Assembly: GCA_017508875.1 (NCBI GenBank)
Contig: JAFWQX010000076.1
Location: 1-51,120, forward strand
Origin: Clostridia bacterium
GTDB taxonomy: Bacteria > Bacillota > Clostridia > UBA1212 > UBA1255
Reading direction: 5' to 3'
DNA: 51,120 nucleotides
Shown here: one piece after another, positions 1 through 8,979 of the stretch
Position numbering within the stretch: position 1 is the first letter of the stretch
How the letters are laid out: every line of letters begins with the position of its first letter
Translations under genes and position numbers: made by a program
The notes under the pieces: generated by a model
Databases searched by the model: none
What the model saw: only the letters and a program-made list of their open reading frames with translations
What the model was told of the DNA's origin: nothing

Positions 1-2250
1 ACGTCTATGATGCTTTCTGTTAAAAACCTGCTTTCAAAGAAAGGCAGAACGATCCTTACCTCGTTCGCAGGCAGCATCGGAATAATCGGAATTGCGCTTA
101 TTTATTCTGTTTCCGCGGGCACAAACAGATTTATCGAACAGGTCCAGGAGGAAACGCTCGCATCTTATCCGATCACAATCGAAAGCACGCATATGGATCT
201 GAACGAACTGCTGATTAATCTGGCGGGCAACAGGGATTCCGGACGTGAGCATGCAAAAGACGGAATATACCAGCGCATATCGATGTACAATATGGTCAAT
301 TCAATAAACAGCACTTCACTTATTGAAAACGACCTTAAATCGTTTAAAAAGTATCTGAACGAACAGACGTCCAGTAAGGACAGCAAATTCGGAAGCAGCA
401 TTACCGGACTGAGTTATACGTACGCCCTGGATATTCTTATTTACACTAAGAACGTCAACGGAGACGTCGTATTATCAGACACTTCCGAAATTACTTCGAG
501 GCTCGTTTCCAAGATATTCGGAACAGACGTCACGGCATATTCCAGGACTTCGGGCACTTCGAATTCGACGCTGATGTCTCTTATGTCGTCGTCATCTTCT
601 AACTCTTCAAGAAATACGTGGCAGGAGATGCTGCCGGGCATCAACGGAGAAACGGTAAGCAACATAGTTAAAAGCCAGTACGACGTTGTGTACGGTGAAT
701 GGCCTACGGCGTACAATCAGGCCGTTCTGGTCGTGGATAAGAACAACGAAGTATCGGACATGGTGCTATATGCAATAGGGCTTAAGACCGCGGAAGATAT
801 TGATGCAATTATTGACGCGGCAATGTCAGGCCGGGAGCTTGACGTACCTGACGAGAGATGGTCCTACGAAGAGATCTGCGGAAGAGAATTCAGACTTGTC
901 CTTAATTCCGACTGCTTCACAAAGGACGAGGCAGCAGGTACGTACAGTGATCTTCGCAAAACTGATGCCGGGATGAAATATCTTTACAACAACGGTGTGG
1001 CCGTGGAGATCTCCGGTATAATCAGGGCAAAGGATGATGCAATCTCGCCGATGTTAAGAGGCGGAACGCTGGGTTACACCTACAAACTTACGGAATACGT
1101 TATAGAAAACATCTCAACGTCTCCGGCCGTGCTGGAGCAAAGAGAGAAGACGGATACGGATATATTCACAGGGCTGCCGTTTAAGAGTAATATAAGCACA
1201 CTCGACGATTCGGTAAAAGCGCAGATATTCAAGAACTATATTGACGGCCTGAATACTGCCGGTAAAGCAGCTACATTCCTGAGAATAGTTACGTCGCCGT
1301 CTGATGAACTTATTGCCCAATCCGTAAATATGATGCTCGACGGAATCTCACGGGACGATATGATCGAAATGCTTGTCAGCGGCGCGGTGGCGCAGGGATA
1401 TATCTCGGAAGCCGATATCCGTGAATATATTAAAGATATGTCGGACGAAGACCTGAGAGAACTTGTTACGACGCTCGTTAAGGAGCAGTTCAAAAACCAG
1501 TACGCTCAGGAGGTCAGGGCACAGTATGCGGGTAAGAGCGACGCGGAACTGGCGGCAATGTTTGACGTGCAGATGGCGGCGATAACGGATGAACAGTGTG
1601 CGGTCCTGTACGACACGGCGCTTGAATTTTCAGACAGCACGTACGAGGACAATCTCCGCCTGCTCGGCAGCGCGGATATTGACGATCCGGAAAGTATAAA
1701 CATTTACACTGCGACTTTTGCAGACAAGGACAATATCAAAAAGATGATCGATGCGTACAATGCGGATAAAGACGAATTTACGTCGATCGCATATACGGAC
1801 TACGTCGGTATTCTGATGAGCTCTGTTACGACGATCGTAAACAGCATCTCATACGTTCTGATTTCTTTCGTCGCTATCTCGCTCATAGTGTCATCGATCA
1901 TGATAGGCGTTATTACTTTGATTTCCGTGCAGGAACGCACGAAAGAGATCGGTATACTGAGAGCTTTAGGTGCGTCAAAGCGGAACGTTTCGGGTATGTT
2001 TATAGCTGAAACGGTAATAATCGGTTTTGTTTCCGGCGTGCTGGGCGTGGCGCTGAGCTGGCTGCTCATTCTGCCTATCAACGCGATAGTTCATGCGCTT
2101 TCCGGACTTGCGAGCCTGAGTGCATTCCTCCCCTGGAATACCGCGCTCATATTGATCGGCGTAAGCATGCTGCTCACATTGGTCGCGGGGCTTATTCCGT
2201 CGGGCAGCGCAGCAAGAAAAGATCCTGTCGTTGCCCTGCGAACAGAATAA
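1..2250 (+). CDS. MacB/FtsX-type ABC transporter permease (5' partial)
   Basis: Membrane component of an ABC exporter or mechanotransmission system. The reading frame is open to the left edge, so the start is probably outside the window; the first in-window Met is at base 7. In many clostridia this permease sequence is fused behind an ATPase domain, so this may be the C-terminal part of such a fusion (inference). A first membrane segment lies near residues 17-37, after an SVKNLLSKKGRTILTS-like motif. A long extracytoplasmic region of about 560 residues follows, then three membrane helices in the last 150 residues. The FtsX signature is seen in the cytoplasmic loop (RTKEIGILRALGASKRNV). Substrate unknown. 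No terminator is visible before the next gene, which has its own promoter. Confidence 0.85.
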   Translation, partial: TSMMLSVKNLLSKKGRTILTSFAGSIGIIGIALIYSVSAGTNRFIEQVQEETLASYPITIESTHMDLNELLINLAGNRDSGREHAKDGIYQRISMYNMVNSINSTSLIENDLKSFKKYLNEQTSSKDSKFGSSITGLSYTYALDILIYTKNVNGDVVLSDTSEITSRLVSKIFGTDVTAYSRTSGTSNSTLMSLMSSSSSNSSRNTWQEMLPGINGETVSNIVKSQYDVVYGEWPTAYNQAVLVVDKNNEVSDMVLYAIGLKTAEDIDAIIDAAMSGRELDVPDERWSYEEICGREFRLVLNSDCFTKDEAAGTYSDLRKTDAGMKYLYNNGVAVEISGIIRAKDDAISPMLRGGTLGYTYKLTEYVIENISTSPAVLEQREKTDTDIFTGLPFKSNISTLDDSVKAQIFKNYIDGLNTAGKAATFLRIVTSPSDELIAQSVNMMLDGISRDDMIEMLVSGAVAQGYISEADIREYIKDMSDEDLRELVTTLVKEQFKNQYAQEVRAQYAGKSDAELAAMFDVQMAAITDEQCAVLYDTALEFSDSTYEDNLRLLGSADIDDPESINIYTATFADKDNIKKMIDAYNADKDEFTSIAYTDYVGILMSSVTTIVNSISYVLISFVAISLIVSSIMIGVITLISVQERTKEIGILRALGASKRNVSGMFIAETVIIGFVSGVLGVALSWLLILPINAIVHALSGLASLSAFLPWNTALILIGVSMLLTLVAGLIPSGSAARKDPVVALRTE

Positions 2251-2294
2251 AATTTACCATAATTTCCCGGGAGCAGATCATTAAATCTCCTCAG

Positions 2295-2323
2295 TTGCTT
2301 TATATACGCAAAAAGTGTAAAAT
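2295..2323 (+). promoter_or_regulatory. Sigma-A type promoter for the repeat lipoprotein
   Basis: TTGCTT at 2295-2300 and TAAAAT at 2318-2323 are separated by 17 bases, about 85 bases before the lipoprotein start. Confidence 0.5.
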
Positions 2324-2407
2324 AACAGCGTGAAAAACAGTCCGCAGTTATTTATATAAACATACGTGCTTTTTGCGGCGACGGAAACATACACGGAGGT
2401 AACTGAG

Positions 2408-4321
2408 ATGAAAAGAAAAGCAGGATTAATCGCTGTTATGCTTATACTTGCACTGAGCTGTGCTCTGGTGCTGAACGGGTGCAGGCTGAATATCGATCTC
2501 GTTAGGGCGACTCCCGAAAGCAGCGGGAATGCCGGAGATAATAAAACTCCGGGAAGCGATGCCACACCGGACGCGGGAGCTACTGACGGCCCCGGATACG
2601 CGACGCCTGATCCGGCTGATCCGGGAGACGCCCTCGTGCTTGCACTGGCTTTTGCAAACACGTTTAAGGGAACCTGGACGGCCGACGATAACACCTTCCT
2701 CGATTTCGACGTTGAAGATGATAAACCGTTCGTGCTTTCCGGCGTATGGGCATCAGACGGTGCGTTTCCTGTCTATGATATCATTGAAGCAAAGACGAAT
2801 CCCGGAACAGAGAAAAAATATCAGGTTAAACTTCGTGAACGCGTCAGCGGTAAAGAATCAGAACTGATCATCGTGTCGGATAATAACTCGATAATTGTCT
2901 CCGAGACCGGCAGCATCATCGGAGAAAAGAGATATACGTACGACGGAACGAAACAGTTTCCGCCCGAAGTGATATCTTTCTCTCCTGAACAGATCGTCGC
3001 GCAGTTCGGAGGACACTGGACAGGGTACAAGGATCCTGATGAATTTGTCGTTATCGAGGCAGGCCCTGACGGCGAAGCATTGCTGAGGCACGGATACAGA
3101 AGCGCCCCGGGCGAAGCGGTAGAATATACTTTCAAGAGTGCCGTCGTCATCGACAAACTTGGATACGACTACGACGTTGTCCTCGTAAACCGCCAGAACG
3201 GGCAGGAGCTCAGCACCCAGGCCGGGATCCGTCAGGCGGGCAACATACTGCTGTTCAATTTCGTTGACGGCAGAGGAAGCGTTTCATTTGAAGCGTACTC
3301 AGAGACAAAACTGACTGACGTTGACCCTGTCGTCTTCGCGACTCAGTACAAAGGTGCGTGGACGAACAGCGATAATGAGTTTATCCAGTATTCCGTTTCC
3401 GACGGGAAGGCGCATATGATGTTCGCGATCTGGAATTCCGGCGGCGATTTCCCGGCAGGGCAGATCACCAGAGTAACGCAGATAGGCGGCGAAAAGAAAT
3501 ATGAGATCTCGCTGAAAATGCACGGCGACGGATCTGTACACGTTTACTTTATGGAGATGGACGATTCTACCGGAAAGATGACGGTATGGGAGGACGGCCA
3601 CGCGAGCAGCGACTATTATTTCATCGCTTCCCAGCAGCCTGCGGAGCCCCTTTCGGACAATGAAATACTCAGCAATTTCGGCGGTCTCTGGATCTCGAAC
3701 GATAATTTGTATGAGTTTATTTACATTGAGAAGCTCAACAGTGATTCGATAAACGTTACTTACGGCATAAGGAACAGCGACGGCGAGTTTCATTATGAAA
3801 CGATCGAAAATGCTATCGGCGACGATCTCGGCCACGACTTTCAGGTGACGTTCAAAAAGGCCGGAAGCAGCGAAATAATCGTGAGATACGTAGGGCTCAT
3901 TCAGGCCGGTAAAACAATGCTGATCGATCTTAATGACGGTAAGGGCGAGCGGTCGTTCTTACTTTCCGAACACGATGCGATACTCGAAGTTGGCGAGGCA
4001 TATTTGGCCGGGCAGCTTGTAGGTTGCTGGACGGCAAGTAATATGAGCGACTTCATATCGTTCTCCAAATCGGCGACAATTATGTTTGCGGTATGGAATT
4101 CGGGCGGAGAGTTTCCTGTAGGTAACATCAAGAGGGTGACAACGTTTCTCGGCGGTTCCAATGAGGGTATTTATATGCTGGTGCTCCGTATGAAAGGTAC
4201 GAATGAGCTTAAAGTCTATAATCTTAAGATCATATCCCAGACACAGTTCGAATTCTGGGAAGAGGGCGGCGTTCATGACACGTACACCTATTATACAGAT
4301 AAACAGCTGGGAATGGGATGA
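2408..4321 (+). CDS. Secreted lipoprotein with five alternating ~113-residue repeats
   Basis: 637 residues. ATG 2408 is chosen because ACGGAGGT (2393-2400) precedes it and it begins a lipoprotein signal peptide (MKRK, hydrophobic stretch, LNGC with Cys25); an in-frame TTG upstream at 2366 has no such signal. A Pro/Gly/Ser/Thr-rich linker (residues 35-75) is followed by five repeats, each opening with a G-x-W-T/I motif at Trp90, 204, 318, 428 and 541. Two subtypes alternate A-B-A-B-A. Type A carries a W-N/A-S-x-G-x-F-P motif. Type B carries a Y-G-x-R-x-S-x-GE motif and an LG-x-D motif. I do not recognise the family. Lipid-anchored export is well supported; a role in binding surface polymers or glycans is only a guess. 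A heptamer repeat array begins 10 bases after the stop. Confidence 0.8.
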   Translation: MKRKAGLIAVMLILALSCALVLNGCRLNIDLVRATPESSGNAGDNKTPGSDATPDAGATDGPGYATPDPADPGDALVLALAFANTFKGTWTADDNTFLDFDVEDDKPFVLSGVWASDGAFPVYDIIEAKTNPGTEKKYQVKLRERVSGKESELIIVSDNNSIIVSETGSIIGEKRYTYDGTKQFPPEVISFSPEQIVAQFGGHWTGYKDPDEFVVIEAGPDGEALLRHGYRSAPGEAVEYTFKSAVVIDKLGYDYDVVLVNRQNGQELSTQAGIRQAGNILLFNFVDGRGSVSFEAYSETKLTDVDPVVFATQYKGAWTNSDNEFIQYSVSDGKAHMMFAIWNSGGDFPAGQITRVTQIGGEKKYEISLKMHGDGSVHVYFMEMDDSTGKMTVWEDGHASSDYYFIASQQPAEPLSDNEILSNFGGLWISNDNLYEFIYIEKLNSDSINVTYGIRNSDGEFHYETIENAIGDDLGHDFQVTFKKAGSSEIIVRYVGLIQAGKTMLIDLNDGKGERSFLLSEHDAILEVGEAYLAGQLVGCWTASNMSDFISFSKSATIMFAVWNSGGEFPVGNIKRVTTFLGGSNEGIYMLVLRMKGTNELKVYNLKIISQTQFEFWEEGGVHDTYTYYTDKQLGMG

Positions 4322-4330
4322 GGAGAGCGT

Positions 4331-4419
4331 AGAGTTAAGAGTTAAGAGTTAAGAGTTAAGAGTTTAGAGTTAAGAGTTCAGAGTTAAGAGTTCAGAGTTC
4401 AGAGTTCAGAGTTTAGAGT
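4331..4419 (+). repeat. Heptamer tandem repeat, GTTNAGA units
   Basis: About 12.7 copies of a 7-base unit. The variable base is mostly A or C, sometimes T (GTTAAGA, GTTCAGA, GTTTAGA). The same unit recurs at 31554-31586, 45312-45374 (opposite orientation) and 46238-46319. Confidence 0.9.
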
Positions 4420-4443
4420 AGTTAGGAACGAGCAGTATGATTC

Positions 4444-4489
4444 GGATGATGGCACAGATGTCGCGGGAGCTTAATTTGTGCCATCATTC
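4444..4489. repeat. Long inverted repeat with TGGCACA/TGTGCCA core
   Basis: An 11-bp perfect stem (4446-4456 with 4477-4487), extendable by a G-T and a G-C pair, encloses a 20-base loop. No U-tract follows, so a terminator is unlikely. On the minus strand it reads TGGCACAAATT...TGTGCCA, resembling the hairpin elements arrayed at 44808-45284. Confidence 0.7.
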
Positions 4490-4564
4490 ATTTTGGACCG
4501 GACGGGATCGGAAACGATTCCCTTTTTGATCCACATTTTGCCCTGCGTTTTGTGCTTTTTTAAG

Positions 4565-4593
4565 TTGCGAAAGAATTTGCATAGTGGTACAAT
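4565..4593 (+). promoter_or_regulatory. Extended -10 promoter before the dehydrogenase/Hdr locus
   Basis: TTGCGA (4565-4570), a 17-base spacer and TACAAT (4588-4593) with an upstream TGG extension. No other convincing promoter was seen between here and 16062, so it may drive the whole dehydrogenase-Hdr-Flx-Frd-transporter run (inference). Confidence 0.55.
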
Positions 4594-4685
4594 ACCCTGA
4601 AGGCGTCCGGCATGGCGTTTTGCACAAATTCTCCGCCTGCAGCCCGGACCGCCGTCCTAATTCTTTTTTGAAAGGTGAAAATCAA

Positions 4686-5633
4686 ATGGGCAGAAAAATC
4701 ACGGTCATCGGTGCGGGAAGCGTTGGCTCCACGATAACTTATACGCTTGCGGTAGATAAGATCGCATCTGAAATAGTAATGATCGACGTAAACGAAGAAA
4801 AAGCTCGCGGAGAAGCCATGGACATACTTCAGGGAATGCCCTTCAGCTCGCCGACGAACATTTATGCGGGAGATTACAGCGACGCGGCCGGATCTGATAT
4901 TGTCATCATCACGTGCGGCATAGCGAGAAAAGCAGGACAGTCGAGGATCGACCTTGCCCAGACGAACGTGAATATCATAAAGCAGATAGCGCCGGAGATC
5001 GCAAAATACGCCCCGGACGCTATTTATATTGTTGTCAGCAACCCCGTTGACATACTGACGTACGTTTTCATGCGCGTATCCGGAATACCCGAAAAACACA
5101 TCATCGGATCCGGAACCATACTTGACACGTCGCGCCTGCGCTCGAGAATAGCCGAATACGTGGGTATCAGCGAACAGAACATACACGCGTACGTGCTGGG
5201 AGAACACGGCGACAGCTCGTTCGTGCCCTGGTCGATCGCTCAGGTCGGATGCGTGAACCTGTTCGACTACCGCAAAGACTTCCACTTCTACGATTCGCTC
5301 CGTCCCGAACTTGACACCGACGAAATAGAGGATTACATCCGCACATCCGGCGGACAGATCATCAAGCGCAAAGGGGCAACGTTCTATGCAGTTTCGATCT
5401 CCGTCTGCCACATCGTGAAATGCCTCCTGGGCAGCGCGAACAACGCCCTCACGGTGTCGTCAATGATGCACGGCGAGTACGATATCGAAGACGTATGCCT
5501 CAGCATCCCGTTCATTATCGGACCTCACGGCGTATCGGGCCATCTGCTCCCGAACCTCACCGGCTCCGAGATCGGCAAGCTCCAGAACAGCGCGAACGTC
5601 CTGAAAAACGTTATCCGCCAGGTCGATATCTGA
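4686..5633 (+). CDS. L-lactate/malate dehydrogenase family protein (MDH-type Arg at the specificity position)
   Basis: 315 residues, the normal length for NAD-dependent LDH/MDH. ATG 4686 follows GAAAGGTG by 8 bases. The Rossmann motif GAGSVGS is at residues 9-15. Catalytic residues can be placed: Arg87, Asn119, Asp147, Arg150 and His174 (in GEHGDS). The GEHGDS-x3-PWS block is LDH-like. However the residue equivalent to Gln102 of lactate dehydrogenase is Arg81 (ARKAGQSR), as in malate dehydrogenases. Substrate is therefore uncertain: it may reduce pyruvate or oxaloacetate. The neighbouring Hdr-Flx-Frd genes and the fumarase at 23296 favour a malate role by context. Some clostridial proteins annotated as LDH may also carry Arg here. 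The next gene starts 65 bases downstream with no visible terminator. Confidence 0.85.
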   Translation: MGRKITVIGAGSVGSTITYTLAVDKIASEIVMIDVNEEKARGEAMDILQGMPFSSPTNIYAGDYSDAAGSDIVIITCGIARKAGQSRIDLAQTNVNIIKQIAPEIAKYAPDAIYIVVSNPVDILTYVFMRVSGIPEKHIIGSGTILDTSRLRSRIAEYVGISEQNIHAYVLGEHGDSSFVPWSIAQVGCVNLFDYRKDFHFYDSLRPELDTDEIEDYIRTSGGQIIKRKGATFYAVSISVCHIVKCLLGSANNALTVSSMMHGEYDIEDVCLSIPFIIGPHGVSGHLLPNLTGSEIGKLQNSANVLKNVIRQVDI

Positions 5634-5698
5634 CACCTGCGGCATCGCTGAAACTCCCTATCAAAATAAAAACAAATCCCTCATAAGGAGATAAAAAA

Positions 5699-6565
5699 AT
5701 GACATACACATACTATCCGGGCTGCACGCTTAAGACCAAAGCGCAGGACCTGGATCACTACGGCCGCGAAAGCCTGAAAGCACTGGGCATCACGCTCGAA
5801 GAACCGGACGAGTGGCAGTGCTGCGGCGCGGTATACCCGATCGCCCGCGACGAAATCGCCACCAAACTCTCCGCCGTTCGCGCGCTTGCCGCCGCCAGGG
5901 ACAATGCGTCTCCGCTCGTCACCCTCTGCTCCGCCTGCCACCACGTGCTCACCAGGGTCAACGACGATATGCGCCGCGACGAGAATGTGCGCACGAAGGC
6001 CAATAACTATCTCAAACTCCCCGTGCCGTACTCCGGCGAGACGGAAGTCATCCACTACCTGCAGCTCCTGCGCGATAAGATCGGCTTCGATAATATAGCC
6101 AAAGCCGTTAAAAACCCGCTCAAAGGCCGCAAAATAGGCGCTTACTACGGCTGCCTTCTGCTCAGACCCTCAAAAGTGATGCAGTTCGACGATCCCGAAA
6201 ATCCGCACATCATCGAAGACTTCATAAAGGCGCTCGGCGCAACGCCTGTAATATACGGCATGCGCAACGAATGCTGCGGCGGTTACGTCACACTGAAAGA
6301 CGAGGCGCAGGCTGCGGAAAACACGAACCGCATTATCAAAAACGCCGCATCAAAAGGCGCGGAAGAGCTCATAACCGCCTGCCCGCTCTGTATGTATAAC
6401 CTCAGGAAACACTCGGACGGCACTGTAAAAATCAGCTACATCACTGAACTGCTGTATGACGCTCTCGGCCTTCGCGAAGAACTCGGAGACGCGCCGGAAG
6501 CGTGCGAAACGGCGGACGGCATTGCCGCGGGATGCGCCTGCAAGCGCACGGAAAAAGCAGAATAA
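5699..6565 (+). CDS. hdrB: Heterodisulfide reductase subunit B-like protein
   Basis: 288 residues with two CCG domains, the family hallmark that binds noncubane [4Fe-4S] clusters at the disulfide-reducing site. First set: Cys9, Cys41-Cys42, Cys77, Cys80. Second set: Cys152, Cys192-Cys193, Cys228, Cys231. Both sets are complete, so this is not a degenerate copy. A short Cys-containing tail (near residues 272-284) follows. The ATG has AAGGAG upstream (5685-5690). In methanogens HdrB reduces CoM-S-S-CoB; bacteria lack those cofactors, so the physiological disulfide or electron acceptor here is unknown. First gene of a tightly packed hdrB-hdrC-hdrA-flxD series. Confidence 0.92.
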   Translation: MTYTYYPGCTLKTKAQDLDHYGRESLKALGITLEEPDEWQCCGAVYPIARDEIATKLSAVRALAAARDNASPLVTLCSACHHVLTRVNDDMRRDENVRTKANNYLKLPVPYSGETEVIHYLQLLRDKIGFDNIAKAVKNPLKGRKIGAYYGCLLLRPSKVMQFDDPENPHIIEDFIKALGATPVIYGMRNECCGGYVTLKDEAQAAENTNRIIKNAASKGAEELITACPLCMYNLRKHSDGTVKISYITELLYDALGLREELGDAPEACETADGIAAGCACKRTEKAE

Positions 6566-6579
6566 AGGAGGCCGGGAAA

Positions 6580-6978
6580 ATGCATCAGACAGAAAAAGAA
6601 ACGGCCGAACTTATAAAACAGATCAGCGGCTCCGACGTAAAAAAATGCATGAAATGCGGCAAATGTTCAGCCACTTGTCCCGCGTACGGCGAAATGAAAT
6701 TTCACCCGCACCAGTTCGTAACGATGGTTGCCCACGGGAAAGTAGACGAACTTCTGCGCGACGGGACAGTAACGAGATGCTTAAGCTGCTTTGCGTGCGT
6801 TGAGCGCTGCCCCAGAGGCGTAGAACCGGCAAACGTTGTCGCGGCGATAAGAGTACTGGCCGAACGCGAACAGGGAGGCTCGAACTTTGTCCCGGACGAA
6901 GTACCCGCGCTCATTGCCGCGGACAATGAAATTCCCCAGCAGGCGCTCGTCAGTGCGTTTCGCAGGTACAGAAAGTAA
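6580..6978 (+). CDS. hdrC: Heterodisulfide reductase subunit C-like protein
   Basis: 132 residues. ATG 6580 has AAAGGAGG (6564-6571) upstream, partly inside the end of hdrB; longer in-frame starts would overlap hdrB without a ribosome site. Two [4Fe-4S] motifs are complete: Cys23/26/29/33 and Cys67/70/73/77. HdrC relays electrons from HdrA to HdrB. Confidence 0.92.
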   Translation: MHQTEKETAELIKQISGSDVKKCMKCGKCSATCPAYGEMKFHPHQFVTMVAHGKVDELLRDGTVTRCLSCFACVERCPRGVEPANVVAAIRVLAEREQGGSNFVPDEVPALIAADNEIPQQALVSAFRRYRK

Positions 6979-6993
6979 AGGCGGTGTCAGAAT

Positions 6994-8979
6994 TTGCATA
7001 AAATTGGAGTATTTGTCTGCTGGTGCGGCAGCAATATCGCGGCAACTGTCGATATCGACAGAGTAGTGGCCGAAGCGAAAGTACAGCCCGGCGTGGTATT
7101 TGCCAAAGACTACCAGTATATGTGCTCGGAAGCGGGCCAGAATATAATAAAAGACGCCATAAAAGAATACGGACTTACGGGGATCGTCGTATGCTCCTGC
7201 TCGCCCAGGATGCACGAAGCAACGTTCAGAAAAGCCGCGTCCCAGGCGGGGCTTAACCCGTTTATGGTAGAGATAGCCAACATCCGCGAACATTGCTCGT
7301 GGATCCATAAGGATAAAGAAGAGGGTACGGAGAAAGCGTGCGTGCTGATGCGCGCGGCCGTAGCGAAAGTGACGCTCAATACGCCTCTTAAAGCAGGAGA
7401 GAGCAAGGTCGTAAAGCGCGCGCTCGTCATCGGCGGAGGAATCGCCGGAATACAGACCGCACTCGACATTGCCGACGCGGGATTCCCCGTTGACATCGTC
7501 GAAAAGAACGCTACCATCGGCGGACGCATGGCTCAGCTGGATAAAACGTTCCCGACGCTCGACTGCTCGTCATGTATATTGACCCCGAAGATGGTCGAAG
7601 CGAAATCGAACGAAAACATACGCCTCATCACTTACGCCGAAGTTGAAGAAGTGAGCGGATTCGTAGGCAGTTTCAAGGCGAAAATACGCAAAAAAGCGCG
7701 TTACGTTAAAGAAGACGTATGCACGGGCTGCGGCGTGTGCATGTCAAAGTGCCCGTCTAAAAAGGGACTCAACGAATTTAACATGGGGCTGAACAACCGC
7801 CCCGCGATATACATTCCGTTCGCGCAGGCAATACCGAACGTCGCGGTAATCGACAGCACGCAGTGCATCAAACTTAACACCGGAAAGTGCGGCCTCTGCG
7901 AAAAAGTCTGCACCGCGAAAGCGATCGACTACACGCAGCAGGATGAATTCATCGAAGAGGAATACGGCGCGATAGTGATGGCGACGGGATTCAGACCGAT
8001 CGACGCATCCAAATTTGACGAATATTCGTACTCCACATGCAAAGACGTCGTGACTTCACTGGAGCTCGAGCGCATCATGAACGCGGCGGGACCCACGGGA
8101 GGCGTGCTTTTAAGACCTTCCGACGGAAAACATCCGCATTCGATAGTATTCATCCAGTGCGTTGGTTCGCGCGACGTATCGGGCCGCGGCAAACCGTACT
8201 GCTCCAAGATCTGCTGCATGTACACCGCGAAGCACGCGATGCTGATCAGGGACAAATACCCCGACGTTGAAGTACACGTGTTCTACATCGACGTACGTAC
8301 GCCGGGAAAGAATTTCGACGAATTCTACAGGCGCGCAGCCGAACAGTACGACGTTGACTACATCAAGGGCCAGGTCGGAAAAGTATGGGAAGAAGACGGA
8401 CACCTCGTCGTCAGAGGCGTTGACCTCATCGCAAACGAACAAATCATACTCAACACCGATATGGTCGTGCTGGCGACTGCTATCGAGCCCGATCCCACGG
8501 CGCGGAAGGTGGCCAACATGCTCACCGCGAGCATTGACACGAACGACTTCATCACCGAAGCGCACCCGAAGCTGAGACCGGTCGAGAGCCCCACGGCAGG
8601 CATTTTCCTGTCGGGCGTGTGCCAGGGACCGAAAGACATACCCGAGACCGTATCTCAGGCAGGCGCCGCGGCGTCGAAGGTAATCGGCCTCCTGTGCAAG
8701 GATAAGCTCACTACCAACCCGTGCGTGGCGCATTCCGACGAACTTCTGTGCAACGGCTGCTCCTGCTGCGAAAAAGTCTGCCCGTACGGCGCTATTTCGT
8801 ACGACACGCATCTCATCAACGACCACGGCGTGAAAGAAACGCGGCGCGTGGCGCTGGTCAACGAAGCGCTCTGCCAGGGCTGCGGCGCGTGCACCGTCGT
8901 ATGTCCGTCGGGGGCAATGGACCTCAAGGGCTTTTCTAACAAACAGATCATGGCGGAGGTGGAAGCGATATGTCTGTAA
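6994..8979 (+). CDS. hdrA: Heterodisulfide reductase subunit A-like flavoprotein
   Basis: 661 residues from a TTG start at 6994, preceded by AAAGGCGGTG. Order of parts: an N-terminal HdrA domain with conserved cysteines (Cys9, Cys11, Cys44, Cys67, Cys69); a thioredoxin-reductase-like FAD domain with GGGIAG (147-152) and the IGGRM motif; an inserted ferredoxin domain (Cys243/246/249/253 and Cys291/299/302/306); a C-terminal ferredoxin domain with two more four-cysteine sets near residues 586-597 and 627-638. In characterised complexes this FAD is the electron-bifurcating centre. All cluster ligands seem present, so bifurcation is plausible but not shown by sequence. The stop overlaps flxD by 10 bases. 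Confidence 0.93.
   Translation: MHKIGVFVCWCGSNIAATVDIDRVVAEAKVQPGVVFAKDYQYMCSEAGQNIIKDAIKEYGLTGIVVCSCSPRMHEATFRKAASQAGLNPFMVEIANIREHCSWIHKDKEEGTEKACVLMRAAVAKVTLNTPLKAGESKVVKRALVIGGGIAGIQTALDIADAGFPVDIVEKNATIGGRMAQLDKTFPTLDCSSCILTPKMVEAKSNENIRLITYAEVEEVSGFVGSFKAKIRKKARYVKEDVCTGCGVCMSKCPSKKGLNEFNMGLNNRPAIYIPFAQAIPNVAVIDSTQCIKLNTGKCGLCEKVCTAKAIDYTQQDEFIEEEYGAIVMATGFRPIDASKFDEYSYSTCKDVVTSLELERIMNAAGPTGGVLLRPSDGKHPHSIVFIQCVGSRDVSGRGKPYCSKICCMYTAKHAMLIRDKYPDVEVHVFYIDVRTPGKNFDEFYRRAAEQYDVDYIKGQVGKVWEEDGHLVVRGVDLIANEQIILNTDMVVLATAIEPDPTARKVANMLTASIDTNDFITEAHPKLRPVESPTAGIFLSGVCQGPKDIPETVSQAGAAASKVIGLLCKDKLTTNPCVAHSDELLCNGCSCCEKVCPYGAISYDTHLINDHGVKETRRVALVNEALCQGCGACTVVCPSGAMDLKGFSNKQIMAEVEAICL

Larger units (their letters stand above)
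4322..4685. other. Intergenic region with heptamer repeat, inverted repeat and promoter
   Basis: This 364-base stretch holds no credible gene. It contains a heptamer array (4331-4419), a long inverted repeat (4444-4489), a promoter (4565-4593) and a leader of about 85 bases before the dehydrogenase gene. I saw no clear Rex operator, the usual redox-control site of clostridial lactate dehydrogenase genes. Confidence 0.6.

Noticed and set aside
4444-4489. Rho-independent terminator for the repeat lipoprotein
   Set aside because: The stem is long but is followed by mixed sequence without a T-tract, and the loop is 20 bases.
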